A stretch of DNA of 18,933 nt from UBA8110 sp964597275 (GTDB lineage: Bacteria > SAR324 > NAC60-12). Shown piece by piece: positions 6,472-12,062 of this stretch. The notes beneath the pieces were generated by a model. The model made no database searches. It was given only the letters and a program-made list of their open reading frames with translations, and had not been told where the DNA came from. The position numbers were made by a program, and so were the translations under genes. Numbering within the stretch: the first letter of the stretch is position 1; each line of letters starts with the position of its first letter. Location of the stretch: positions 1 to 18,933 of the forward strand of contig CAZQXS010000069.1 of the NCBI GenBank assembly GCA_964597275.1, in the 5' to 3' direction.

Positions 6472-8274
6472 ATGGCTAAGAAAATCGTTGAATTCATGGA
6501 CACGTCCTTCCGGGACGGCTTCCAGTCGGTGTTCGGGGCGCGGGTCGCCACAGCGGACTTCCTCCCGGCGCTGGAGGCGGCGGTCGAGGCCGGGACGCGC
6601 TACTTCGAGGCCGGGGGCGGGGCGCGTTTCCAGAGCCTCTTCTTCTACTGCAATGAGTCGGCGTTCGACATGATGGACACCTTTCGGAAGGCCGTTGGCC
6701 CGGAGGCGGACTTGCAGACGCTGGCGCGGGGAATCAACGTGGTGGCGCTCAGCCAGCAACCCCGCGACATGATTGATCTCCACGCCAAGATGTTCAAGAA
6801 GCACGGCATCACCACCATCCGCAATTTCGACGCGCTCAACGACTTGCGCAACCTCCAGTATTCCGGGGAGCGCATCGCTGCCCACGGGCTGCACCACCAG
6901 ATTTGCATCACACTGATGGACCTGCCCCCCGGATGCGAGGGAACGCACACGCCGGACTACTACCTAGGGATGCTGCGGAAAATCCTCGACTCGGACATCC
7001 CCTTTCACTCGATCTGCTTCAAGGACTCCACCGGAACCTCGAACCCGCGCAAGGTGCATGACACGGTCAAGGCCGCCCGCAAGCTGGTTCCGGAGGGCAC
7101 GATCCTGCACCTGCACACGCACGACACCGCCGGGACGGCCATCAGTCAGTACCTCGGAGCCATCGAGGCGGGGATTGACCGCGTGGACCTGGCGATGAGT
7201 CCGGTCAGCGGCGGCACGGCTCAGCCGGACATCCTCACCCTCTGGCACGCGCTCAAGGGATCGGACTACGCGCTCGACATTGACCCGGGCAAAATCATCC
7301 GCGCCCAGGAGGTTTTCGAGGACTGCATGAAGGACTACTTCGTGCCCCCGGAGTCGCGGATGGTTTCGCCGCTGATCCCTTTCTCTCCAATGCCCGGAGG
7401 GGCGCTGACCGCGAACACGATGATGATGCGCGACACCGGGACGCTGCACCTCTATCCGCAGGTGATCAAGGAAATGTCCGAGGTCGTGCGGCGCGGCGGC
7501 TTCGGCACTTCGGTGACTCCGGTTTCGCAGTTCTACTTCCAACAGGCGTACCTCAACGTCACGGCGGGCCGCTGGAAGAAGATCAACCCGCAGTACGGCA
7601 ACATGGTGCTGGGCTACTTCGGACGCACGCCCGTTGCGCCTGACCCGGAAATTGTCGAGTTGGCCTCCGAGCAACTCGGCAAGCCCACCTTCACCGAAGA
7701 TCCGCTCGACCTGCTCGATCCCGGAATGCCGAAGGCGGCGGAAACGCTGAAAAAGCACGGACTGCCCGAAACCGAGGAAAACCTGTTCATCGCCTCCAGT
7801 TGCGAGTCCAAGGGCGTGGATTTCCTGCTCGGCAAGGCCAAGGTGATGATCCGGAAAAAGTCGGACGAGGTGGGAAAATCGGCTCCAGCCCCGGCGGCTT
7901 CCAGCCCGGCTCCCGCAGTTTCTGCAGGACCGCGCAGCTACACCATCACCGTGGACGGCAAAGCCTATCAGGTGCAGGTCGCCGAAGGCACGGGTGCTTT
8001 GCAGGCCACCCCGGTGGCTTCTAGCCCGGCTCCAACTCCGGCGACCGTGGCAGCTTCCGGTACCGACGTACCCGCTCCGACCCCCGGAAACATCGTCCGG
8101 CTAGAAGTCGCCCTCGGTGATCAGGTGGAGGCGAACCAAACGCTGCTGGTGCTGGAGGCAATGAAGATGGAATCCGAGGTCAAGGCACCCCAGACCGGAA
8201 CCGTGCAGGCCGTCCACGTCCAAGCCGGAGACACCGTGCAGGCTGGGGATCGGCTGGTGACCTTGGCGGGATAA
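6472..8274 (+). CDS. oadA: Biotin-dependent carboxyltransferase, divergent OadA/PycB-like alpha subunit
   Basis: A 600-residue soluble subunit that would move CO2 from a 2-oxo acid (oxaloacetate most likely) onto biotin. The TIM-barrel half contains FMDTSFRDGFQS (Asp10, Arg14-Asp15, Gln18), FDALND, the carbamylatable lysine in FKDSTGT (about Lys184) and metal-binding HLHTHDTAG (about His215/His217). The conserved carboxylase half follows, with PFSPMPGGALTAN and QFYFQQAYLNV. An Ala/Pro linker from about 465 leads to a C-terminal biotinyl domain with EAMKMES; the biotinylated lysine is about Lys565, 35 residues from the end, as normal. It is divergent: RDGFQS replaces the common RDAHQS and GGGARFQS replaces WGGATFDA, so substrate preference is not certain. 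GAAGG precedes the ATG. Confidence 0.88.
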   Translation: MAKKIVEFMDTSFRDGFQSVFGARVATADFLPALEAAVEAGTRYFEAGGGARFQSLFFYCNESAFDMMDTFRKAVGPEADLQTLARGINVVALSQQPRDMIDLHAKMFKKHGITTIRNFDALNDLRNLQYSGERIAAHGLHHQICITLMDLPPGCEGTHTPDYYLGMLRKILDSDIPFHSICFKDSTGTSNPRKVHDTVKAARKLVPEGTILHLHTHDTAGTAISQYLGAIEAGIDRVDLAMSPVSGGTAQPDILTLWHALKGSDYALDIDPGKIIRAQEVFEDCMKDYFVPPESRMVSPLIPFSPMPGGALTANTMMMRDTGTLHLYPQVIKEMSEVVRRGGFGTSVTPVSQFYFQQAYLNVTAGRWKKINPQYGNMVLGYFGRTPVAPDPEIVELASEQLGKPTFTEDPLDLLDPGMPKAAETLKKHGLPETEENLFIASSCESKGVDFLLGKAKVMIRKKSDEVGKSAPAPAASSPAPAVSAGPRSYTITVDGKAYQVQVAEGTGALQATPVASSPAPTPATVAASGTDVPAPTPGNIVRLEVALGDQVEANQTLLVLEAMKMESEVKAPQTGTVQAVHVQAGDTVQAGDRLVTLAG

Positions 8275-8278
8275 GGCG

Positions 8279-9793
8279 ATGCCACTGCTCCTTGCTACCT
8301 TTGCAGCACTGCTCCTAGGATTTTCCCCAGCAACCGCACTTGCTCAAGACAACGAGCAGCAAATACAGATCGTCCTGCCCCACGAAACACGGGTACTGCG
8401 GGTCGATGTCCAAGCCGGGCAGTGGGTGTATGCCGGGGACACTCTGGCGGTGCTGAAGGACACGGACACAGGCGGAAAGACGGTGCTGCGGGCTGGGGTT
8501 TCCGGAAAGCTCGTCGTCTGGAAACTGCTGCCGCTGCGAGACTACCCCTCCGGAGCGGTGGTGGGAATGCTCCACCCCGCCCAGGTGATTGCAGAAGCAG
8601 CAGAGTCGGAAGGCGGCGAACGCCTGCCTGCGTTCGGGGAGATGGCCCTGAACTTGTTCCGCTCGACGGGGCTGGCCGGACTGGTCCGGGGGCAGGGGCT
8701 GGGCTGGACCGAAGGCATCGGGCGGCTGGTGATGATTGGAGTCGGGCTGTTGCTGCTCTACCTCGGCATCCGTCGCAAGTTCGAGCCGCTGTTGCTCGTG
8801 CCCATCGGCTTTGGGGCGGTGCTGTCGAACATCCCGCTTGCTGGGCTTTCCGAACCCGGAGGCTTGCTCTACTACGTTTACGAGGTGGGCATCGTCACTG
8901 GAATCTTCCCGCTCATCATCTTCATGGGCGTGGGCGCGATGACCGACTTCGGGCCGATGCTGGCCAATCCGAAGACCGCCCTGCTCGGCGGCGCGGCGCA
9001 GTTCGGCATCTTCGCCACCCTGCTGGGGGCGCTGGCGCTCAACGCGGTTCCGGGAATTGACTTCTCCCTGCGCGACGCCGCCTCCATCGGCATCATCGGC
9101 GGGGCGGACGGGCCGACGGCGATCTTCCTCTCCAGCCAGCTTTCCCCGCGACTGCTCGGCTCGATTGCGATTGCCGCCTATTCCTACATGGCGCTGGTGC
9201 CGATCATCCAGCCCCCGATCATGCGACTGCTGACCTCGCAGGCCGAGCGGGAGACCCGGATGGTGCAGTTGCGCTATGTCTCCAAACGCGAGAAAATCCT
9301 CTTCCCGCTGATCGCGCTGGGGCTGTGCGCCCTGCTGCTGCCTTCGGCGGCTCCGCTGATCGGGATGTTCATGTTCGGCAACCTCGCCCGCGAGTGCGGG
9401 GTGGTCAACCGCCTCTCCGATACCATTCAGAACGCCCTGATCAACACCGTCACCATCTTTCTCGGACTCAGCGTGGGCAGCAAGCTCGCCGCTGGAGAAT
9501 TCCTCAACCTCGAAACCGTGGGCATCCTGTCGCTGGGAATGATTGCCTTTGCGATGGGAACTGCCGCCGGAGTGCTGATGGCCAAACTGATGAATCGCCT
9601 CTCCGACACCCCGATCAACCCGCTCATCGGGGCCGCCGGAGTCTCCGCCGTGCCGATGGCGGCCCGCGTGGTCAATCAGGTCGGGCTGGAAGCCAACTCC
9701 CAGAACCACCTGCTCATGCACGCGATGGGACCGAACGTCTCCGGAGTGATCGGCTCCGCCGTCGCCGCCGGAGTGTTGCTGGCGATGCTGTAG
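8279..9793 (+). CDS. oadB: Na+-translocating decarboxylase beta subunit with an extra exported biotinyl-like N-terminal domain
   Basis: A 504-residue protein starting four bases after oadA. Residues from about 140 on form an ordinary OadB: KFEPLLLVPIGFG, GVGAMTDFGP, GGADGPTAIF with Asp277, Tyr303, and NPLIGAAGVSAVP with Asn447, Gly451 and Ser456. Spacing among these agrees with the Asp203, Tyr229, Asn373, Gly377 and Ser382 set known from Klebsiella OadB, so decarboxylation-coupled Na+ transport is expected. The first about 125 residues are extra: a signal peptide (about 1-22, ending ALA before QDNEQ) and a barrel-sandwich-like domain (about 28-105; VDVQAGQWVYAGDTLAVL, later GVSGKL). This resembles the OadA biotin domain but lacks the EAMKM lysine motif. 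The domain should face the periplasm. Confidence 0.88.
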   Translation: MPLLLATFAALLLGFSPATALAQDNEQQIQIVLPHETRVLRVDVQAGQWVYAGDTLAVLKDTDTGGKTVLRAGVSGKLVVWKLLPLRDYPSGAVVGMLHPAQVIAEAAESEGGERLPAFGEMALNLFRSTGLAGLVRGQGLGWTEGIGRLVMIGVGLLLLYLGIRRKFEPLLLVPIGFGAVLSNIPLAGLSEPGGLLYYVYEVGIVTGIFPLIIFMGVGAMTDFGPMLANPKTALLGGAAQFGIFATLLGALALNAVPGIDFSLRDAASIGIIGGADGPTAIFLSSQLSPRLLGSIAIAAYSYMALVPIIQPPIMRLLTSQAERETRMVQLRYVSKREKILFPLIALGLCALLLPSAAPLIGMFMFGNLARECGVVNRLSDTIQNALINTVTIFLGLSVGSKLAAGEFLNLETVGILSLGMIAFAMGTAAGVLMAKLMNRLSDTPINPLIGAAGVSAVPMAARVVNQVGLEANSQNHLLMHAMGPNVSGVIGSAVAAGVLLAML

Positions 9794-9933
9794 GAAATTT
9801 GCTACGGCAGGAGGGAGGGGGAAACGTCCGGAGCGGGTGCCAGAGGCGCACTGACGGAAAAAAGGGAGAAAGCCCCCCTGAAAAAGGGTGAAAAGGGGAG
9901 TGCCTGCTTGGAGGGAGTGGTTTCGGTGGTCAG

Positions 9934-10212
9934 TCAAGCGACCACCAGCTTGCATCCCAGCGCCTCAACAATTTTGCGAATGGTTTCAAAGCGCGGATTC
10001 CCTGTGTCTGCAAGGGATTTATACAAGCTGGCCCGCGACACCCCTGCGCTCTGAGCGACTTCGGTGATCCCCTTGGCTCGGGCCGCGATCTTGAGCGCAT
10101 GTAGAAAATCTGAAGAGTCCCCTGTTTCAACCACCTCTTTTAGGAACCCTTGAATGTCGGCATCGGTTTGCAAATGCTCGGCAATCTCAAAAGGTACCGT
10201 TTTTGTCGGCAT
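9934..10212 (-). CDS. Addiction-module antidote protein (HigA-like, HTH)
   Basis: A 92-residue protein whose C-terminal half is a helix-turn-helix: GITEVAQSAGVSRASLYKSL (about residues 49-68), followed by GNPRFETIRKIVEALGCKL. The N-terminal FEIAEHLQTDADIQGFLKEVVETGD matches the family annotated as probable addiction module antidote. These proteins bind and silence a RelE/HigB-superfamily toxin encoded just upstream and repress their own operon. GGAG lies seven bases before the ATG, inside the end of the toxin remnant, from which it is separated by three bases. The partner toxin is truncated here, so this antidote is an orphan. No damage is visible in the antidote itself. Confidence 0.85.
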   Translation of the reverse strand: MPTKTVPFEIAEHLQTDADIQGFLKEVVETGDSSDFLHALKIAARAKGITEVAQSAGVSRASLYKSLADTGNPRFETIRKIVEALGCKLVVA

Positions 10213-10215
10213 TGC

Positions 10216-10365
10216 TCACTCCAAGTCGTTTAGTAGAGATTTGGCAGTTTCAATATCTTTGCTTTGGCTCGATTTTTTGCCACCTGCCAAAAGCAGAACC
10301 ACCTGATTGTTTTCGCAGGCATGGTGTTGGGTACAGCATGAGAGCCTTAGCCCAACCGCTTCCAA
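10216..10365 (-). pseudogene. C-terminal remnant of a HigB/RelE-superfamily addiction-module toxin
   Basis: The 49 codons before the TGA at 10216 read ...ENNQVVLLLAGGKKSSQ and SKDIETAKSLLNDLE, close to the usual C-terminus of this toxin family (VVLLLxGGDKSSQxxDIxxAK). Upstream, EAVGLRL resembles the preceding strand, but the conserved GPGYRVYF segment is absent, replaced by SCCTQHHAC, and a stop (TAG) lies at 10366-10368. The N-terminal half, with most of the RNase fold, is missing. The stop is three bases before the antidote ATG, the normal toxin-antidote order. It is therefore a decayed toxin, with the AT-rich gene upstream now occupying the place of its 5' part. Confidence 0.7.
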
Positions 10366-10418
10366 CTAACTTATAGAAAGGTGCTTAGAGGATTTCTGTA
10401 GGAAAAAAACGAAGGGTT

Positions 10419-10447
10419 GGGGTCATGCCTTGGGAAGACGTGACCCC
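10419..10447 (-). terminator. Probable terminator hairpin downstream of the AT-rich small gene
   Basis: GGGGTCA pairs with TGACCCC, extended inward by a G-C/wobble step and CTT/AAG around a GGG/CCC loop. It begins nine bases after the stop at 10456. On the minus strand a run of seven T follows about nine bases beyond the stem. The distance to the T-run is longer than ideal. Confidence 0.5.
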
Positions 10448-10455
10448 TTGCAGGA

Positions 10456-10713
10456 CTAATTTATTTTTTCGAGTGAGTAAACAATATCAACGCAGTTATT
10501 TTCTTTGTCCCACTCTTTCATCTCTGGTGATGTCATCATAGCTTCAAAGGCTTCCATGTCGGTGCAGTTGCACATAAGAATTGATTTATGATCATTGACT
10601 TTCACCACCTCATACTCCGTAATAAACCCCTTAAATGATTCTTCACTTTCTTTGACCAAGGCTGAAAAATCATCAAAGTGACAACTGTAAGTTGATACAA
10701 TACAAAGGTTCAT
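10456..10713 (-). CDS. AT-rich small protein of unknown function (85 aa)
   Basis: I do not recognise this gene. The 85-residue acidic product has three cysteines near the N-terminus and middle (residues about 4, 11 and 48-50) and an alternating strand/helix pattern compatible with a small ferredoxin-like alpha/beta fold (IVSTYSCHFDDF, YEVVKVNDHKSILMCN, MEAFEAMMTSPEMKEW, VDIVYSLEKI). No signal peptide or membrane segment is present. Counted by hand the gene is about 36% G+C against roughly 60% for the neighbours, so recent acquisition is likely. It has its own strong promoter and a terminator-like hairpin, so it forms a monocistronic unit. It lies directly upstream of the truncated toxin, perhaps marking the insertion that broke it. 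Confidence 0.72.
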   Translation of the reverse strand: MNLCIVSTYSCHFDDFSALVKESEESFKGFITEYEVVKVNDHKSILMCNCTDMEAFEAMMTSPEMKEWDKENNCVDIVYSLEKIN

Positions 10714-10724
10714 TTTAACTCTAT

Positions 10725-10742
10725 GGTTTGGGTTCGGGTTCG
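10725..10742. repeat. Three tandem hexamers in the leader of the AT-rich gene
   Basis: GGTTTG, GGTTCG, GGTTCG in a row on the plus strand, 12 bases before the start codon of the small gene. On the transcript they read as C/A-rich repeats between the promoter and the ATG. Function unknown; slippage could change leader length. Confidence 0.5.
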
Positions 10743-10756
10743 ATTTTCAGGTTAAA

Positions 10757-10785
10757 AATATACCAAAGATTGTTTAGTGTGTCAA
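10757..10785 (-). promoter_or_regulatory. Strong sigma-70 promoter of the AT-rich small gene
   Basis: On the minus strand a perfect -35 TTGACA (10785-10780) is followed after exactly 17 bases by TATATT (10762-10757), five of six -10 bases. The predicted transcript starts near 10750, about 37 bases upstream of the ATG at 10713. It is the best promoter match I found in the window. Confidence 0.7.
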
Positions 10786-10948
10786 TACTTTTTTGAACAC
10801 TTTATGCTTCCTCATAAACCCTCTCTCGCCCTGCTTTCTTTCAAAGGGGGGAAGGGAAGGGCGTGTAGATTGGACTAAGCGGAGCGTGTCCAAACTGCCG
10901 GAGTGGTGTAGCGGGTGCGGGTTGCCTGCTCGGTGAGGGCTTGCTTGT

Positions 10949-11471
10949 TCATGAGTGCCCGGACTCCTGATTTTTTGGCAGACGGTGATCGGGGTCATAC
11001 ACCTCGATCCAGTCATCGGTGTTCAACTGCTGTGTGAACAGAGCCAGATTGTGTCCATCCGGAGAAGAGATCGAGCAGAACAAAATACCTCGTGCCCCAA
11101 GTTCCAAGGCTTGATCCCCAGAGCTGCCAACTTGGGGGTTCGCGGTGTTCCCCGAACCAGAGCCTACGCCAGTCGCAGTAAAACTCCTGCCAAAGCGCGG
11201 GCCAGCCTTTACCATACCCGTTACGAAAATCGACGATTCGAGAGGTCGTTACGATGTATGTAATCAAAGTACCCGGAGGAAGCAGGCTTGAGGTTTGCTG
11301 ATACTCGGAAATTGCGGTTTGGGAATCCAACGAAAGATACAACGTGTCAATACCGGGACGGTTGACCCGACCCCCGTGGAGACCTGCGCCTGCACCACTC
11401 GTGGGGGCTGCTGCCCAGACTGGCTTGTGCATCCGATAAGCTGTGACTTCCTGAAGATCCGTGAAGATCAT
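10949..11471 (-). pseudogene. RES-domain toxin (NAD+-degrading/ADP-ribosylating family), frameshifted
   Basis: The first 117 codons (11471-11121) encode a RES domain: AYRMHKPVW, GGRVNRPGIDTLYLSLDSQ, AISEY and LLPPGTLI, with Arg13, Arg35, Tyr45 and Glu56 as candidate active-site residues. After EPPSWQL the match moves to another frame (11119-10949) reading GDQALELGARGILF and then WIEVYDPDHRLP, the normal RES C-terminus. One extra base at about 11116-11120 (CTC-T-GGGG) explains the break; without it the protein would be 173 residues. Known RES toxins such as MbcT destroy NAD+ and are held by a Xre/DUF2384 antitoxin. The ATG overlaps the antitoxin stop by four bases. It is either a natural inactivation or a base error next to a G run. 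Confidence 0.85.
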
Positions 11472-11887
11472 CCTGCTGCGCCTGCGTTCAGCGACACAAC
11501 GTAGCGGAGAACCTCCTCGGTTCTCCCTTCAGAAACCAAGGCTTCGGCGGTCTTGTAGTCGAATGGGGGTAGCGGCTCGTTTCGATACCAGAATGTAGCA
11601 CGTCCCACATCTCCCGACACATCAATTGCCGCTCGCAACACACGCAACACATTCCGAATAAACTGCTGGACGGACTCCGACCCCGGAGATTGGGACACCG
11701 TGTTGCGATGGACACGGGCTTGGCGAGCCAGTGTTTTGAGGTCCATCCCGAACGCCTTGGTGAATCGGTTGGGGGACAGCAGGGTCGGTCCCAACTCAGG
11801 TTCACGCAAAAATTCGAGGAGCGCATCAAAGTTTTCTCCCCAAGACAGGGAAGGGGTGGTGGGTTGAGTGTATCCGGGCATGGCCAT
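11468..11887 (-). CDS. Xre/MbcA/ParS-type antitoxin with DUF2384-like C-terminus, partner of the RES toxin
   Basis: A 139-residue protein. The middle carries a helix-turn-helix-like stretch (FGMDLKTLARQARVHRNTVSQ, about residues 46-66, of which LARQARVHRNTV is the core). The C-terminus (LRAAIDVSGDVGRATFWYRN, then PLPPFDYKTAEALVSEGRTEEVL) matches the toxin-binding domain of RES-Xre antitoxins. It should neutralise the RES toxin and repress the shared promoter. The stop overlaps the toxin ATG (ATGA). Two start codons are close together, 11887 and 11881; neither has a strong ribosome site, and with the -10 placed at 11905-11900 the message would have a very short leader. The gene looks intact although its toxin is frameshifted. 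Confidence 0.85.
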   Translation of the reverse strand: MAMPGYTQPTTPSLSWGENFDALLEFLREPELGPTLLSPNRFTKAFGMDLKTLARQARVHRNTVSQSPGSESVQQFIRNVLRVLRAAIDVSGDVGRATFWYRNEPLPPFDYKTAEALVSEGRTEEVLRYVVSLNAGAAG

Positions 11888-11899
11888 TCCAAGGAAGAA

Positions 11900-11920
11900 A
11901 TAATATGCTCAATTAAAGCA
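11900..11920 (-). promoter_or_regulatory. Probable promoter/operator of the RES-Xre operon
   Basis: A TATTAT -10 candidate (11905-11900 on the minus strand) abuts a palindrome TGCTCAATTAAAGCA (11906-11920). The palindrome's place against the -10 fits an autorepression site for the Xre-type antitoxin. The -35 is weak (TTTATT at 16 bases), as for many repressed TA promoters. Confidence 0.4.
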
Positions 11921-11926
11921 CAATAA

Positions 11927-11959
11927 ATGCACACATCAAGCCCAATCTTGAAAGTGCAT
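11927..11959. repeat. Nested inverted repeat between the TA operon and the leuCD-like operon
   Basis: ATGCAC and GTGCAT form outer arms and TCAAG and CTTGA inner arms around a CCCAAT loop, with a 3/2 internal mismatch: 11 paired bases in 33. Its position between divergent genes suggests an operator or leader structure rather than a terminator, as no gene ends into it. Confidence 0.4.
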
Positions 11960-12000
11960 GTTTGGGTTATAGGGGCGCGTGGAGCCTCCGGCTTTACAAC

Positions 12001-12028
12001 TCCTCCTGCAAGCGGTGTAATAGGAGGA
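12001..12028 (+). promoter_or_regulatory. Leader hairpin masking a Shine-Dalgarno-like sequence upstream of leuC-like gene
   Basis: TCCTCCT (12001-12007) is perfectly complementary to AGGAGGA (12022-12028), with a 14-base loop. AGGAGGA is the best ribosome site in the leader, yet no ATG, GTG or TTG follows at usable distance; the annotated ATG lies 34 bases on. Possibly a regulatory leader, possibly coincidence. Confidence 0.3.
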
Positions 12029-12062
12029 CGATAGCAATTCACTCCGCAAACCAACGCAACGC

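Noticed and set aside
6472..8274. Pyruvate carboxylase rather than Na+-pump decarboxylase
   Set aside because: The immediate oadG and oadB neighbours with OadB catalytic residues fit a membrane decarboxylase; no biotin carboxylase subunit gene is nearby.
9794..9933. Possible bidirectional terminator between oadB and the antidote gene
   Set aside because: There are G- and C-runs and an imperfect AGGC-ACT/AGTGCCT pairing, but no clean stem followed by a U-run on either strand.
8315..9955. A 546-codon minus-strand open frame opposite oadB
   Set aside because: Rich in His, Arg, Gln and Gly with no hydrophobic core; it mirrors the codon bias of oadB on the other strand, which has conserved catalytic motifs.
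10725..10742. Telomere-like or CRISPR-like repeat
   Set aside because: Only three six-base units with no spacers; too short to be more than a local tandem repeat.
10827..10863. CGCCCT/AGGGCG hairpin downstream of the RES toxin
   Set aside because: Only six outer pairs with a poorly paired purine/pyrimidine-rich interior and no U-run; the distance from the toxin end is long.
10774..11016. An 80-codon minus-strand open frame between the RES toxin and the AT-rich gene
   Set aside because: It overlaps the RES C-terminus in a different frame, has no ribosome site and no domain-like pattern.
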